A stretch of 64,000 bases of DNA from Deltaproteobacteria bacterium (GTDB lineage: Bacteria; Desulfobacterota; Desulfuromonadia; Geobacterales; Pseudopelobacteraceae): assembly GCA_021781535.1 (NCBI GenBank), contig JAJXWO010000002.1, forward strand, positions 1 through 64,000, given 5' to 3'. A program made the position numbers and the translations under genes. Positions 8,582 through 20,735 of this stretch are shown piece by piece. Numbering within the stretch: position 1 is the first letter of the stretch; every line of letters begins with the position of its first letter. The notes below the pieces were generated by a model. It was given only the letters and a program-made list of their open reading frames with translations. It had not been told where the DNA came from and ran no database searches.

Positions 8582-10330
8582 CTAATCCACAAAACTTTTT
8601 AATTTTTTGCTCCGGCTGGGATGGCGCAATTTTCTCAGAGCTTTCGCTTCAATTTGCCGGATGCGCTCGCGCGTAACTTCAAAATCCTGACCTACCTCTT
8701 CAAGAGTGTGGTCACTTTTTTCTCCAATGCCAAACCTCATTCTGAGAACTTTTTCTTCCCGTGGTGTCAGTGTTGCAAGAACTTTGGCAGTACTTTCCGA
8801 AAGGTTGTTCTTGATGACCGCTTCAATTGGGGAGATGACGCCTTTATCCTCAATGAAATCACCGAGGTGGGAGTCTTCTTCTTCACCAATCGGAGTTTCA
8901 AGTGAAATCGGCTCTTTGGCAATCTTCAGAACTTTACGCACCTTGTCAAGCGGCAGTTGCATGCGTTCGGCAATTTCTTCCGGAGATGGTTCACGCCCAT
9001 TTTCCTGTACTAATTGGCGACTGGTGCGTATTAATTTATTGATTGTCTCAATCATATGCACCGGAATACGGATTGTGCGGGCCTGGTCGGCAATGGCGCG
9101 AGTAATGGCCTGACGAATCCACCATGTGGCATATGTAGAAAATTTGTAGCCACGTTGATATTCAAATTTATCGACCGCTTTCATCAGGCCGATGTTGCCT
9201 TCCTGGATAAGATCGAGAAATTGCAAGCCGCGATTGGTGTACTTTTTGGCAATTGATACGACGAGTCGCAAATTAGCTTCAATAAGTTCACTTTTTGCGA
9301 TACGTGCCTTGCACTCCCCCTCTTCGATCGCCTTGAGAGCTGCAGCAAGATCGCGGGCCTTGAACCCGGATTCCTGCTCGACTTTCTGTATTTTGCGAGC
9401 AGCAGTACGAAGACGTTTCTCCACAACTATGGTCTCTTCTTCGTCCAGTTTGAGCTTGTTAAGGTCTGCTGTACACTTTTCATCTTCATTTTGCAGTTTA
9501 TCAAGCAGTATTTTCAGCTTTTCGACTGGAATGATTTTTTCAAGATCGAATAACTCTGCCTGCAGTTTGTCCACCCTGCCTGATAACTCCTTAAGGCGTT
9601 CGGCCACCTTGTTGGTGTGGCGATCCTTTAGTCTCAGTGATTTCAGAAGATCAGCCTGATGATCTTTTCCTTCACGCAGCTTTTTTTCGAGCTCTTTTTT
9701 CTTTGCCGGCACCTTAGCTGCCGCGACGGTTTCAGAAATCTCAAGCAATAACTGATCCTGTGCTGCAATCGCATCAATTATCTCAAGAATTCTGGTCTTC
9801 TGGACATCTTCTTCATCTTCCTCAAGCTCTTCTTCTTCGACTTCCTTACTGATTTCCGAAGGGTTAATCTGGAATTTCCGGAGCCGGTCACCAAGCGAAA
9901 GCACTTCCTTGACTGTAATCGGGGTATTAAGAATTACCCCGCCAACATCGCGCTCGCCGTCTTCAATTCTCTTAGCGATCTCAACTTCGCCCTCCCGGGT
10001 GAGAAGAGAAACAGATCCCATTTCGCGCAAGTACATGCGGACCGGATCACTGGTGCGTCCGATGGAGCCTGGCTCAAATTCAACTTCTTCGGATTCACCT
10101 TCAGACTCTTCATCGTCGTCAAGCTCGCTCTTCATTTTTGGAATCTTGATCTTCTGGGCAGAGTCAACTATTTCTATGTCCAGGTCACCAAACATACCCA
10201 TAACGTCATCAATCTGATCGGTAGCAATGTCGGGAGGGAGAATGTCATTGACCTCATCAAAAGTTAAGAATCCCTTTTCCTTGCCGATATCAATCAGCTG
10301 TTTGACGTCATCCATGTTTTTCTTTGCCAT
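8582..10330 (-). CDS. rpoD: RNA polymerase primary sigma factor RpoD (sigma-70)
   Basis: A 582-residue primary sigma factor with all regions. Region 1.1 is N-terminal, an acidic linker and non-conserved region lies between 1.2 and 2.1, and region 2 has the RpoD box '[19 protein letters not shown]' and '[10 protein letters not shown]'. Region 3 follows, then region 4.2 with the helix-turn-helix '[19 protein letters not shown]'. It directs housekeeping transcription. It lies 33 nt downstream of dnaG, as in the classical macromolecular synthesis operon. Confidence 0.98.
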   Translation of the reverse strand: MAKKNMDDVKQLIDIGKEKGFLTFDEVNDILPPDIATDQIDDVMGMFGDLDIEIVDSAQKIKIPKMKSELDDDEESEGESEEVEFEPGSIGRTSDPVRMYLREMGSVSLLTREGEVEIAKRIEDGERDVGGVILNTPITVKEVLSLGDRLRKFQINPSEISKEVEEEELEEDEEDVQKTRILEIIDAIAAQDQLLLEISETVAAAKVPAKKKELEKKLREGKDHQADLLKSLRLKDRHTNKVAERLKELSGRVDKLQAELFDLEKIIPVEKLKILLDKLQNEDEKCTADLNKLKLDEEETIVVEKRLRTAARKIQKVEQESGFKARDLAAALKAIEEGECKARIAKSELIEANLRLVVSIAKKYTNRGLQFLDLIQEGNIGLMKAVDKFEYQRGYKFSTYATWWIRQAITRAIADQARTIRIPVHMIETINKLIRTSRQLVQENGREPSPEEIAERMQLPLDKVRKVLKIAKEPISLETPIGEEEDSHLGDFIEDKGVISPIEAVIKNNLSESTAKVLATLTPREEKVLRMRFGIGEKSDHTLEEVGQDFEVTRERIRQIEAKALRKLRHPSRSKKLKSFVD

Positions 10331-10363
10331 GTGTATTCACCTCAAAAAAAGCAGCAGTTATGG

Positions 10364-12115
10364 TTAAAGTTTTGATTTCCGTGTCCGCAGGCTGTCGGCC
10401 AGCCTTAGAAGCTGGCTGTACTCTTCACAGTTTGGGTCGAGTACCGCCAGACGTGCGGCAATGTCCTTGATCGATGCAAGCTGTTTTTTCTCATGACTTC
10501 GCGTACATTGATCGAAGACAGCGCGCCACTCAATATCGGCCAGATAGCCATCTGAAACCATTATCCGGGAAAAAAGAGTTTTTTGTTCCGGGTTTTCGAT
10601 CGTTTCAGCCAAGTGGCTTAATACCTGATTGTCGTTTGAGCGTTCCAGGCTCTCTAGTGCCAGTCTGGCAAGTTCAAGGTAGTCATCTGTGAAAATAGTT
10701 TCAAGGCCTGTCCGTATAATTTCTGCACGTGCATCAGGATAATTCAGTAATAACGCCAGGAGAGTGTCTTGAATGGTGTCTCCCGGCTGAGATGTCTTGT
10801 ACTGATGCCCCGAGCCTTCCTGACGCGAAAGGTTTCCGCCGCCCATGCGCTTGCGAAATGCATGGACCGTTATCCCCAGCAGTCTGCAAATTTCCTTCTC
10901 GTACAAGTCACGCTCAATGGAGTCAGCAATTTTGCGGAAACGGGGGACGATATCGTCTATTATGCGGACCTTGTTGTCAACGCTGTCCGGAGGCGTTTCC
11001 GCTAAAAGAGAACGTAAGAAATATTCAAAAGCCGGCCTCGCTTTGTCGCGAAGAGACGCAAAATCTTCAGCTGGGTGTATGGCGAGAAAACTGTCCGGGT
11101 CGTCACCGGCAGGCAGTGAAATTACATATGCCGGAATACGTTGTTCGAGAAAAAGCTCCATAGAACGAATGGTTGCTTTTCTCCCGGCATTATCGCTGTC
11201 AAACAGGGTATAGACCTGTTCCGCGTGGCGTTTGATCAGCCCCGCATGGATCCCGGTCAGAGCTGTCCCGCAGGTTGCAACGACGTTTTGTACTCCAGCC
11301 CGGTACAGTGCCAGGTGGTCAAAGTATCCCTCGACTATAATGACAGAGTTACCGGTTCTGATAGATGGCAATGCCATATCGAGCCCGAAAAGAACGGAGC
11401 TCTTGTGGTAGAGCGGCGATTCGGGTGAATTAATATATTTCGGCAGGGCTGCATCCAGCACCCGCCCCGCAAAAGCAATTACCTGCCCACGAGCATCCCG
11501 GATCGGAAAGATCAGCCGGTTGCGGAAAAGATCATGCCAGCCGGAATCAGATTTACGGACTATTCCGAGTTTACGCGCACTCTCCAGTTCGACGCCGTTG
11601 ATTTTCAGGTGTTTCACGAGCCCATCACGGCGGTCGGGAGCAAAACCAAGGCGGTAGGAATCAGAAATATCCGGTTCGACCGAACGCTTGCTCAGGTACT
11701 GCCGGGCAGGTTCGCCCTCCTGACCATTCAGAAGCACTGAGCGGTAGTACGATGTTGTCAGTTCATTTATTCGTAGAAACTGGGCATGCTCATCCTGCGA
11801 TCTTAGTTCCGAAGGAGTAAGCTGTCGTTCCTCAATTTCAATTCCGTTTTTTCTGGCAAGCAGTTTAACCGCTTCGGGAAAACTGATTCCCTCTATCTTC
11901 ATAACAAAAGAAAATGCATTGCCGCCGGCGCCACACCCGAAACAGTGAAAAATTTCGCGCGCAGGATTTACATTGAATGACGGAGTTTTCTCGGCGTGAA
12001 ACGGGCAAAGCCCAAGAAAATTTCCGCCAGCGCGACGTAATTGCACATAATCCGAAACAACCTCGACAATTGATATCCGTTCAGCGACCTCCCGCACTTT
12101 CTCTTCGGGGATCAT
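10364..12115 (-). CDS. dnaG: DNA primase
   Basis: A 583-residue primase. It has the N-terminal CHC2 zinc ribbon (Cys-Pro-Phe-His near residue 39 and CFGCG near residue 60), the RNA polymerase core, the Toprim domain with 'VIIVEGYFD' and 'LFDSDNAGRKA', and a C-terminal helicase-binding region. It makes the RNA primers for replication. Its ATG overlaps the stop of the upstream CvpA-like gene by 4 nt, so translation is coupled. Confidence 0.98.
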   Translation of the reverse strand: MIPEEKVREVAERISIVEVVSDYVQLRRAGGNFLGLCPFHAEKTPSFNVNPAREIFHCFGCGAGGNAFSFVMKIEGISFPEAVKLLARKNGIEIEERQLTPSELRSQDEHAQFLRINELTTSYYRSVLLNGQEGEPARQYLSKRSVEPDISDSYRLGFAPDRRDGLVKHLKINGVELESARKLGIVRKSDSGWHDLFRNRLIFPIRDARGQVIAFAGRVLDAALPKYINSPESPLYHKSSVLFGLDMALPSIRTGNSVIIVEGYFDHLALYRAGVQNVVATCGTALTGIHAGLIKRHAEQVYTLFDSDNAGRKATIRSMELFLEQRIPAYVISLPAGDDPDSFLAIHPAEDFASLRDKARPAFEYFLRSLLAETPPDSVDNKVRIIDDIVPRFRKIADSIERDLYEKEICRLLGITVHAFRKRMGGGNLSRQEGSGHQYKTSQPGDTIQDTLLALLLNYPDARAEIIRTGLETIFTDDYLELARLALESLERSNDNQVLSHLAETIENPEQKTLFSRIMVSDGYLADIEWRAVFDQCTRSHEKKQLASIKDIAARLAVLDPNCEEYSQLLRLADSLRTRKSKL

Positions 12116-12603
12116 TTCTTCTGACCATTCGCATCACGCCAATCCGTGAGAAATCGATCTCCTGTCTGAGCCAGCATATTGGCAGACTTTGTGCTGCGAA
12201 TCTTGTTCCGGATCTGCTCCGGCATGAATCCGGACGTTGCGATGCTAAAAACCAGGCAGAGCAACAGCGCCCCCTCGGCGGTACCTATAAGTAATCCGCC
12301 CAGCCGATTGAGGCTTCCGAGCATGACAAGCCTGAGGGCCGTAGTTAAAATATTGCCAATAATATGAGCGCAAATGCCGGTAAACAAAAGTATGATGATA
12401 AATGCAAGGAACGAAGACAGATGCGTAGGCAGATGAAGCGCGCTTGTAATCGGTGCTGCGAGCAACGGATAAAACCGGTACGCCAGCCATCCCCCTGCCA
12501 GCAAACCTGCAAGGGAGGAAGCTTCGTTGACAAGTCCTCGGACCAGGCCTTTGATCGCAAAGAAGCAGAGTACTGATAAAATGATGATGTCAAGAAGGTT
12601 CAT
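12112..12603 (-). CDS. cvpA: CvpA family membrane protein
   Basis: A 163-residue protein with four hydrophobic segments and the CvpA family start 'NLLDIIILSVLCFFAIKGL' followed by 'RGLVNE'. CvpA proteins are linked to envelope homeostasis and colicin V production; their molecular role is not settled. It sits inside the rpsU-dnaG-rpoD cluster and overlaps dnaG by 4 nt. That insertion is not part of the E. coli operon. Confidence 0.88.
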   Translation of the reverse strand: MNLLDIIILSVLCFFAIKGLVRGLVNEASSLAGLLAGGWLAYRFYPLLAAPITSALHLPTHLSSFLAFIIILLFTGICAHIIGNILTTALRLVMLGSLNRLGGLLIGTAEGALLLCLVFSIATSGFMPEQIRNKIRSTKSANMLAQTGDRFLTDWRDANGQKK

Positions 12604-12629
12604 TGTAGTGTCACGACCAATTTACAAAG

Positions 12630-12656
12630 AAGGGGCAATCTCAATGAAAGCCCCTT
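12630..12656 (-). terminator. Hairpin upstream of cvpA (possible attenuator or terminator)
   Basis: On the reverse strand AAGGGGC and GCCCCTT pair across a 13-nt loop and are followed by a short T-rich stretch, 27 nt before the cvpA start. It is the only feature in the 209-bp gap between yqeY and cvpA. It may tune the ratio of yqeY to dnaG-rpoD transcription. Confidence 0.45.
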
Positions 12657-12812
12657 GACTGTGTAGTTCCGATTTCAAATCAGGGAGTGGTATTCTGCCC
12701 ATGAATCTGGTCCAAATCCTACGTAGACACGATCCTTGCTGTCTTGATTTGATATTTGATTTAGATCGGTAGAAGAAGGGTTCTCAAAGTCCTATCAAGT
12801 GTTGCGTAAACA

Positions 12813-13259
12813 TTATGCGAGTTGCCTCCGGACGGCATCGCTTACCGCCTTGCCGTCGGCTTTACCTGCTATAAGGGGGGTAACCGCTTTCATTACCCGC
12901 CCCATTTCCTTTGCGCCATGCGCGTCCAGACCCTGGATTACCTGTGAGACAAGTGTATCAATTTCCGCCAGGCTCAACTGGGTTGGCAGAAACTCCAGCA
13001 AAACAGCAAGTTCCAGCTCCTCTTTTTCGGCAAGTTCAGGCCGGTTACCATCCCGATACATTCGAATAGATTCGCGCCGTTGTTTGACCAGGGTTGATAT
13101 GACATCAGTGACCGCTTGGTCATCAAGTTCCGTACGGGTATCAATTTCGCGATTTTTAATTGCTGCACGCACCATACGAACAGCCGAAAGGCGCAGGTCA
13201 TCCCGCGCCTTCATGGCTGCCTTCATCGCATCGTTTAACTTATCTTTCAGTGTTGTCAT
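12813..13259 (-). CDS. yqeY: GatB/YqeY domain protein
   Basis: A 148-residue YqeY protein, a stand-alone relative of the C-terminal tail domain of the GatB amidotransferase subunit. Family features are the N-terminal 'L.DKLNDAMKAAMKARD' helix, 'RLSAVRMV.AAIKN.EID' and the C-terminal 'GRVMKAVTPLIAGKADGK'. A role in tRNA-dependent amidation is inferred for the family but unproven. It follows rpsU closely (33 nt), a common arrangement. Confidence 0.93.
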   Translation of the reverse strand: MTTLKDKLNDAMKAAMKARDDLRLSAVRMVRAAIKNREIDTRTELDDQAVTDVISTLVKQRRESIRMYRDGNRPELAEKEELELAVLLEFLPTQLSLAEIDTLVSQVIQGLDAHGAKEMGRVMKAVTPLIAGKADGKAVSDAVRRQLA

Positions 13260-13292
13260 GCAGTGTGTTCCCAGTTCCGCTTGATCGGGGCG

Positions 13293-13490
13293 TTAGTCAA
13301 TCATTTTACGCTGTTTTTTAAGAGCGCGCTTGCGTGCAGCGATTGCTTTCTTCTTCCGTTTAATGCTTGGTTTTTCGAAATGTTCACGTTTACGGACTTC
13401 GGAAAGGATCCCCGCTTTTTCACACTGTTTTTTAAACTTTTTCAGTGCCATTTCAAACGGCTCGCTATCCTTTATTTTTACTCCCGGCAT
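13293..13490 (-). CDS. rpsU: 30S ribosomal protein S21
   Basis: A 65-residue basic protein with the S21 pattern: '[20 protein letters not shown]' followed by '[10 protein letters not shown]' and a Lys/Arg-rich tail. It is the first gene of the macromolecular synthesis group (rpsU-yqeY-cvpA-dnaG-rpoD). The ribosome site is GGGGGTGA. A promoter lies at 13566-13593. Confidence 0.97.
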   Translation of the reverse strand: MPGVKIKDSEPFEMALKKFKKQCEKAGILSEVRKREHFEKPSIKRKKKAIAARKRALKKQRKMID

Positions 13491-13565
13491 GTAAAATCAC
13501 CCCCGTCCTTTTGATAGTATAAAATGTTGCAATTATGTCATTGATATAAAAATAGACAGTTTTAC

Positions 13566-13593
13566 AGAGTAACATACTATGAAACTTTGTCAA
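13566..13593 (-). promoter_or_regulatory. Sigma-70 type promoter of the rpsU group
   Basis: On the reverse strand TTGACA is followed after 16 nt by TACTCT, with a 75-nt AT-rich leader before the rpsU start. The -35 is perfect and the -10 is moderate. It lies in the gap between hisE and rpsU. Confidence 0.5.
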
Positions 13594-13614
13594 TAAGCAA
13601 ATGCATGGAATTGG

Positions 13615-13941
13615 TTACGAGTGACGGTTTGCTTTTTCTGCGATGCCTGAAGTGCCAAATCTCCGCCGGAGCTCATTGTATACTGTTTCGGGGGGGATAT
13701 TCTGATGGCCGAGAAGAACAAGCAGATGAAAAAAAAGATCGGCTGTTTCGTACACAATTTCTTCATGTGCACCCCCTTTTGCCGCAATGACGACTTCCGT
13801 TGCCTCTTCACCGATTTTTTTGAGAATCTTGTCGATTCCACCGCGCATCAGGGAAGCGGTATAGGAACTGTCAGTCGGATTTGTCTTGCGGTCCAGGATG
13901 ACCTGATATACTGCCTGGAGAATGTCATCTTCGTTTGTCAT
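13615..13941 (-). CDS. hisE: Phosphoribosyl-ATP pyrophosphatase
   Basis: A 108-residue MazG-like pyrophosphohydrolase that removes PPi from phosphoribosyl-ATP in the second step of histidine synthesis. It has the family features '[24 protein letters not shown]' (metal-binding EExxE) and '[14 protein letters not shown]' (second acidic ExxD). It is separate from hisI, which is not in the window. It overlaps hisF by 4 nt and is the last gene of the his run. Confidence 0.96.
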   Translation of the reverse strand: MTNEDDILQAVYQVILDRKTNPTDSSYTASLMRGGIDKILKKIGEEATEVVIAAKGGAHEEIVYETADLFFHLLVLLGHQNIPPETVYNELRRRFGTSGIAEKANRHS

Positions 13942-14699
13942 AACCGGACCTCTACCCCTTTGTCTCGAAGAAATTCTTTTGCCTGACCGATGGTGTACTC
14001 GCGATAGTGGAAGATCGAAGCAGCCAGGCAGGCACTTGCTCCGGCGGTTGCAAAACCATCGTAGAGATGTTCGAGATTACCGACTCCACCGGAGGCGATG
14101 ACCGGGATTGAAACAGCGTCCACGACAGCTCGCGTTAATTCCAGATCGTACCCATCCTTGGTGCCGTCACAATCCATACTGGTCAGGAGAATTTCACCGG
14201 AACCGTATGCCTCCATTTTGACAGCCCACTCAACAACATCAATGCCGGTCGGTTTGCGGCCACCATGGGTGTACACTTCCCATCTGTTTTCTCCCGCCAC
14301 CCGTCGGGCGTCGATCGCTACCACGGTACATTGCGATCCGAAGCGCTCGGCGGCTTCACGTACGAATTCGGGACGATCAACCGCAGCGGTGTTAATGGAG
14401 GTCTTGTCGGCTCCGGCGTTGAGCAGACGGCGAATGTCTTCGACACAGCGAATGCCGCCACCTACGGTCAGCGGCATGAATACCCGTTCGGCAGTCCGCT
14501 GGACTACATCAATAATGATGTTGCGATCATCGCTGGAAGCGGTAATATCCAGAAAAGTAAGCTCATCGGCACCCTGTTGATCGTACATCTCGGCAATTTC
14601 GACCGGATCGCCCGCATCGCGCAGTTCTAAAAACTGGACACCCTTGACGACACGGCCCCCTTTTACATCCAGGCAGGGAATAATACGTTTGGTCAGCAT
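13938..14699 (-). CDS. hisF: Imidazole glycerol phosphate synthase, cyclase subunit
   Basis: A 253-residue (beta-alpha)8 barrel that uses ammonia from HisH to cyclise PRFAR into imidazole glycerol phosphate and AICAR. The catalytic Asp of '[14 protein letters not shown]' near the N terminus and the second Asp in 'SINTAAV..P' / 'AIDARRV' region are present. An upstream start would add 12 residues; the ATG at 14699 is preferred because family members begin with '[11 protein letters not shown]', and it directly follows the hisA stop. Confidence 0.97.
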   Translation of the reverse strand: MLTKRIIPCLDVKGGRVVKGVQFLELRDAGDPVEIAEMYDQQGADELTFLDITASSDDRNIIIDVVQRTAERVFMPLTVGGGIRCVEDIRRLLNAGADKTSINTAAVDRPEFVREAAERFGSQCTVVAIDARRVAGENRWEVYTHGGRKPTGIDVVEWAVKMEAYGSGEILLTSMDCDGTKDGYDLELTRAVVDAVSIPVIASGGVGNLEHLYDGFATAGASACLAASIFHYREYTIGQAKEFLRDKGVEVRL

Positions 14700-14700
14700 T

Positions 14701-15432
14701 TCAGACTCGTCCTTTTGTGAGTGCGATTGCTTCATTCAGTCTGATTGCCCCGGTATACACTGCCTTGCCGGTAATGACGCCGGATACGCCGCACGATTCC
14801 ATGGCCATCAGATTTTCAATATCTTTCAGGCTTGAGACACCTCCGGAGGCGATAACGGGGATCGAAACAGCTTCAGCCAGAGCTCTGGTTGCACCCAGGT
14901 TTGGACCCTGCAACATTCCATCTCTGGCAATGTCAGTGTAGATAAGCGCAGCCACGCCAAAATCCTCAAATTTCAGCGCAAGCTCAATTGCCGTTATATC
15001 GGTCAATTCGGCCCACCCCTGTACTGCTACCATGCCGTTCTTTGCATCGATGCCGACCACGATCCGGCCCGGATATTTTGCGCATGCTTCCCGTACCAAG
15101 TCAGGGTTACGCTGTGCTGCAGTGCCGATGATAACGCGGGAGAGTCCCATTGACAGATACGCGTCTATGGTGGCGATATCGCGAATCCCGCCTCCCAGTT
15201 GAGCCGGAATAGTGATGGCTTTGAGGATCGCCTCAATGGCTTCCCTGTTTTTAGGCTGGCCGGCAAAAGCACCATCAAGGTCGACAATATGCAGCAGTTC
15301 GGCACCCAGATCCTCCCATTCGCGCGCCTGTGCACCGGGATTGTCGCTGAATACGGTGTCCTTTTCCATCAACCCCTGCTCCAGGCGGACACATTTTCCA
15401 TCTTTCAAATCAATGGCGGGGATTACGATCAT
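14701..15432 (-). CDS. hisA: ProFAR isomerase
   Basis: A 243-residue barrel enzyme that converts ProFAR to PRFAR. The catalytic Asp8 in '[14 protein letters not shown]' and the second Asp in '[10 protein letters not shown]' are intact, as are the phosphate-binding 'GGGIRD' and 'ASGGV' loops. It overlaps hisH by 4 nt and runs 1 nt short of hisF. Confidence 0.97.
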   Translation of the reverse strand: MIVIPAIDLKDGKCVRLEQGLMEKDTVFSDNPGAQAREWEDLGAELLHIVDLDGAFAGQPKNREAIEAILKAITIPAQLGGGIRDIATIDAYLSMGLSRVIIGTAAQRNPDLVREACAKYPGRIVVGIDAKNGMVAVQGWAELTDITAIELALKFEDFGVAALIYTDIARDGMLQGPNLGATRALAEAVSIPVIASGGVSSLKDIENLMAMESCGVSGVITGKAVYTGAIRLNEAIALTKGRV

Positions 15433-16052
15433 TTTAGCTCCGCAAAATTTTTCAGGATTTGCAGGCCGATAGCCTGCGATTTTTCCGGGTGGAACTGGGT
15501 GGCAATAATATTATCCTTCCAGACCGCAGAACAGAATTCGATGCCGTAGTCAGTCGTCGTGGCGATGACGCTGCTGTCATCCGGATGGACGTAATAGGAA
15601 TGGACAAAGTAGACGTTACTGGCGTCCGCGATGCCGTTAAAGGCCGGTGGCTGTTGTTTGAAAGAAAGCTGGTTCCAGCCCATGTGCGGTACTTTCAGCT
15701 TTTCGCCTGCTACAGTCATCTGAGCGGGGAAACGAAGGACATGACCGGGAATGACATCCAGGCCACTATACAGACCAAACTCCACGCTGTCTGTGAACAG
15801 CAACTGCATGCCGACGCAGATTCCCAGGAACGGTCTTCCTTCGGCAATAACCTGTAGTATGGGCTCTACAAAACCGCCCTGTTCGAGATTGTGCATACAG
15901 TCGCGAAACGCTCCAACTCCCGGCAGTACGATTCTTTCGGCCCGGAGGATAACCTGGGGATCATCGGTAATAACCGCCTCACTGCCAATCTTTTCAAAGC
16001 CTTTTTGTACGGAACGAAGATTGCCCATTCCGTAATCGATAATTGCAATCAT
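15429..16052 (-). CDS. hisH: Imidazole glycerol phosphate synthase, glutamine amidotransferase subunit
   Basis: A 207-residue class I glutaminase that feeds ammonia to HisF. It has the nucleophile Cys in '[10 protein letters not shown]' and the His-Glu pair in 'TQFHPEKSQ', so the triad is complete. It overlaps hisA downstream and the chemoreceptor gene upstream by 4 nt each. Confidence 0.97.
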   Translation of the reverse strand: MIAIIDYGMGNLRSVQKGFEKIGSEAVITDDPQVILRAERIVLPGVGAFRDCMHNLEQGGFVEPILQVIAEGRPFLGICVGMQLLFTDSVEFGLYSGLDVIPGHVLRFPAQMTVAGEKLKVPHMGWNQLSFKQQPPAFNGIADASNVYFVHSYYVHPDDSSVIATTTDYGIEFCSAVWKDNIIATQFHPEKSQAIGLQILKNFAELK

Positions 16053-17605
16053 TTGATACCATTCTTGTTGAGGTGGGGGCCGTAACGCTTATCGACGCCC
16101 TGAATGTGGTTGACCAGCCAGTCCTGCAGAAAATTGATGACATCCTGGGTAATAAGTGGCTCACCGGCATTAAACTTCCCGATTAATTCGACAACCTGAT
16201 CTACCAGTTTTTTATGCAGCGCCTTGTGCTGAGCCTCTTCGGGGTAATGGGTCTGAGCAAAATTACGCTCTTCGTCGGCAAAGTGGTTAACCGTATATTC
16301 GGCAAGACCGTTTAATACCCGTCCGACCGCCTCTTTGCTCTTTTTCTGCTGCATTGCATCAGCCAGGTCGTTAACCATAGTGAAGAGGACCTTATGTTGC
16401 TCATCATACTTTGAAACGCCGGTCGAATATGATGAATTCCACTCCAACGCCTTTGACAGGTGGAAGTGGCCGACCAATTCATGCAGGTTATCAACTTCCT
16501 TCGCAAGTGTCGTGGTTGCCTGAGTTGTACTGTGGGCATTTTCTACGTTACGATTAACAACATCGGTGATCATCTGAATGTTGTTGGTAATCTCCTGCGT
16601 TGTGGCGGTTTGCTCTTCCGCTGCTGTTGCAACCTGGCTGATCTGCATCGTCAGTTCATTGATTCTGTTGAGGATGTCTTCCAGTGCTTCCCCGGAACGG
16701 GTTGTCTCAGCCGTACCCCGGTTTACTTCATCGACCCCTTCCGACATGGAGCTGACCGCACTCTGTGTTTCATTCTGAATTGCTTTTATCATTGCGGCAA
16801 TTTCTTTCGTTGCCTTGGTTGTGCGCTCTGCAAGGGCTCGTACTTCATCGGCAACGACTGCAAAACCACGTCCCTGCTCGCCGGCCCGGGCCGCTTCAAT
16901 GGCTGCATTCAACGCCAGCAGGTTGGTTTGGTCAGCAATATCCTGAATCGTGTTGACGATCGCGCCGATCTGATCGGAACGTTTACCCAGCCCTTCAACC
17001 GTTTGGGATGAAATGTTTACGCGCTGGGCAATGTTCTCCATCAGGCGGGAGCTGCTCTGGACAAGTTGAGAGCCGCTGTGGGTCTGTTCGGTTGCTTTCT
17101 GGGCACTTTCCGCGGCGTACAGGCAGTTGCGGGCGATATCGCCTGAGGTGGCCGACATCTCTTCACTGGCAGTGGCAATGGTGGTCGCCTGTACAGCAAC
17201 ATCTTCAGCTGCGGATGCCATCGCATCGGTTGTAGAACGTACCAATATTACGGAATCCCGTACAGTATCAGCGACTGAAAAGAACTGGCGCATAGCCTTG
17301 TTCATATCGGTCATCATAGTGTTGAAAGATGTTGCCAGGCGCGCAAATTCTCCCCCGCCGGAAACATCGGCCCGTACGGACAGATCGCCGCCAGCGGCTT
17401 TTTCCAGTGCAATGACAATACCCGCGAGAGGTTTGAAGGCGATAGTGCTCAGAAATCCGAGTATGACCGAAGTCACAATAAGTACAACCACGCCTATCAG
17501 AAGATCCAGCCATAACTGACCATCTGGATTCAGGGTTGCGATTGCAGCGACAGCGAGGATAATACTTACGGCATTACCGAGAATGATGCGCAACGTAAAT
17601 GACAT
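16049..17605 (-). CDS. Methyl-accepting chemotaxis protein with C-terminal haemerythrin domain
   Basis: A 518-residue chemoreceptor without a periplasmic ligand domain. Two close membrane helices (about 5-55) are followed by HAMP (55-110), a long signalling coiled coil with the hairpin tip '[20 protein letters not shown]', and a bacteriohaemerythrin domain (about 385-510). The di-iron ligands are all visible: His in 'YDEQHKVLF', His and Glu in 'NHFADEE', two His in 'HKALHKKL', and His/Asp in '[10 protein letters not shown]'. It most likely senses oxygen or redox state inside the cell. The gene overlaps hisH by 4 nt and follows glyS by 41 nt, so it is embedded in a housekeeping transcript. Confidence 0.93.
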   Translation of the reverse strand: MSFTLRIILGNAVSIILAVAAIATLNPDGQLWLDLLIGVVVLIVTSVILGFLSTIAFKPLAGIVIALEKAAGGDLSVRADVSGGGEFARLATSFNTMMTDMNKAMRQFFSVADTVRDSVILVRSTTDAMASAAEDVAVQATTIATASEEMSATSGDIARNCLYAAESAQKATEQTHSGSQLVQSSSRLMENIAQRVNISSQTVEGLGKRSDQIGAIVNTIQDIADQTNLLALNAAIEAARAGEQGRGFAVVADEVRALAERTTKATKEIAAMIKAIQNETQSAVSSMSEGVDEVNRGTAETTRSGEALEDILNRINELTMQISQVATAAEEQTATTQEITNNIQMITDVVNRNVENAHSTTQATTTLAKEVDNLHELVGHFHLSKALEWNSSYSTGVSKYDEQHKVLFTMVNDLADAMQQKKSKEAVGRVLNGLAEYTVNHFADEERNFAQTHYPEEAQHKALHKKLVDQVVELIGKFNAGEPLITQDVINFLQDWLVNHIQGVDKRYGPHLNKNGIK

Positions 17606-17646
17606 TTATTTTCTCCGTTCAGAAGATATCGTGCTGGCGATAGCTA

Positions 17647-19709
17647 TTACGCAATCCGTGAAAAATCGGCAATTTTACCGAATAAGCGGGCAATTATGGT
17701 CAGAAGTGCCAGACGGTTTGTCCGTACGCGTGAATCTTCAGCCATAACCATGACTTTGTCGAAGAAGCGGTCTACCGGTTCCCGTAACGTTGCAATTTCG
17801 GTCAGGGCATGCAGCCATGAACCGGATAAGATGAGATCCTCAGCTGAAATCTTTACTTTCTGGATCGCTTTATATAAATCATCTTCAGCATCATCCTGAA
17901 AGAGAGACGGGTCAACCGGAGCGTCGACACCCTCCTTGATGATATTGCCAACGCGTTTGAATGCCACGGCCAATTGCTCAAAGTCCGGGTGGGATTTAAA
18001 CTCTGCCACTGCGGCAATACGTGTCTTGACATCGACCAGGTCATCAAATCCGGCAGTGATCGCGGCATCGACAGCATCAGTGGCACATGAGTTCCCCAGC
18101 AGGTTGACAAACCGGGAGCGGAAAAATTCCAGTACATCGCGTGCAACCAGCTCTTTCGGACGGTCCAATTTTGCGGCCAGAAGCTCCAGGGCGTCGTCAA
18201 TCATGGAGTGCAGCGACAGGCGGTACCCCTTGTCAAGAATAATGGCAATGATGCCGATGGTCGCTCGGCGCAGGGCATACGGGTCAGCGGCACCGGTCGG
18301 GATAAGTCCGACGCTGAAGCATCCGCAGATGGTATCCAGTTTGTCAGCGATAGAGACGAAAGCGCCACTGTCGGAAGCGGGCAGTTCTCCCCCCGCCTGA
18401 ATCGGCAGGTAATGTTCGGCGATAGCGTTGGCTACGTCGTCACTCTCGCCTTCAAGCAGGGCATATTCTCGCCCCATGATCCCCTGTACTTCAGGAAACT
18501 CTCCGACCATCCCGGAAACCAGGTCGGCTTTGCAGAGCCAGGCGGCACGAGAGGTCTGCGCCTTCACGGCCGGGTTGAGCTGGTCAGCCAGCCCCTCCGC
18601 AAGTGATCTGAAGCGCTCCATCTTTTCAAAGGATGTACCCAGCTTCTGCTGGTAGACAACTTTTTTCAGTGATTCCACCCGATCATCCAGGCGAACTTTT
18701 TGATCCTCCTCAAAGAAAAAACGCGCATCGGATAAGCGGGCGCGCAGGACACGCTCGTTCCCTTTGATGACGACCGAGGGATCTTCGGTGAGGGTGTTAT
18801 TGATGGTAATAAAGCCGGGCAGCAAGCCGCCGGTGGCATCAACAATCGAAAAATAGCGTTGGTGGCTGCGCATCGAGGTGATCAGCACCTCTTTGGGGAC
18901 CTTCAGGAATTCTGGGGAGAAGGTGCCATGGACGGCGCTTGGATATTCGACCAGATAGGCAACCTGCTCGAGCAATTCTTCATCGGGCAACAAGTGTCCA
19001 CCGGCAGCTACGGCGACCCGGTGCGTTTCACGGCGGATGATCTCTTTGCGCTTTTCAGGGTCCGGTATCACAAAATGCCGCTCGCATTCGTCCAGGTACC
19101 CGGCAAAATCGCTTACCGGGAAGGGGGTGTTGGCCATAAAACGGTGCCCACGGGAGGTCTTTCCGCTTTCAATTGTGCCGTAGGAAAATGGAACGACTGT
19201 CCCGTCGAACAGCGCCACGATCCAGTGAACCGGCCGGGCGAACCGCACGTCTCCGTCACCCCAGCGCATTGATTTTTTAAAAGGAATGTTTGCGACTAAT
19301 GCCGGCAGCAGTTCTGTCAGCAGTTCATACGTCGGACGCCCGGATTCGTGCTTGCTGACAAACAGGTACTCACCCTTGTCGGTAGTAATAGTCTGCAGTG
19401 CTGAAACATCAACTCCCTGCCCACGGGCAAAGCCTTCGGCCGCCCTGGTCGGTTTGCCGGATGGGTCGTAGGCTGCTTTTACCGATGGGCCGGTCGCGGT
19501 GATCTCGGCATCCGGTTGTACTGCCGGGATACCTTTCACGACCAATACGAGGCGGCGCGGCGTTGCCAGTGTTTTGATCTCGCTGAACGAGAGGCGGGCA
19601 ACAGCAAGTTCTTTGGTGATAATCGCTTTCATCTCCGCAGTAGCTCGCGGTATGAATCCGGCCGGAATTTCTTCACAGCCGATTTCAAGGAACAGTTCTT
19701 TGGCACTCA

Positions 19710-19710
<1 letters not shown>
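17647..19710 (-). CDS. glyS: Glycyl-tRNA synthetase beta subunit
   Basis: A 687-residue beta chain of the bacterial (alpha-beta)2 glycyl-tRNA synthetase. It starts with the conserved 'LFLEIGCEEIPAGFIP' and contains 'KSMRWG...F.RPVHWIVAL' and a C-terminal anticodon-binding-like region. It binds tRNA while GlyQ carries the class II catalytic core. It overlaps glyQ by one base. Confidence 0.98.
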
Positions 19711-20588
<878 letters not shown>

Positions 20589-20735
20589 GCATGTACCTCC
20601 GGATGGGGAGTATGATCAGATGATGCAAGAACAGAAACGTATCTATTAGCAGGAATAGCAGCTTCGGTCAAGGTCACGAGTGATGATCCGGAAATCGGGG
20701 CGCAGCGGTCGAAAGCCGATCTGTCTGCGTATAAA

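Noticed and set aside
20589-20735. T-box or other leader upstream of glyQ
   Set aside because: No specifier loop, T-box sequence or terminator-antiterminator pair was seen; the 147-bp gap shows nothing I can support.
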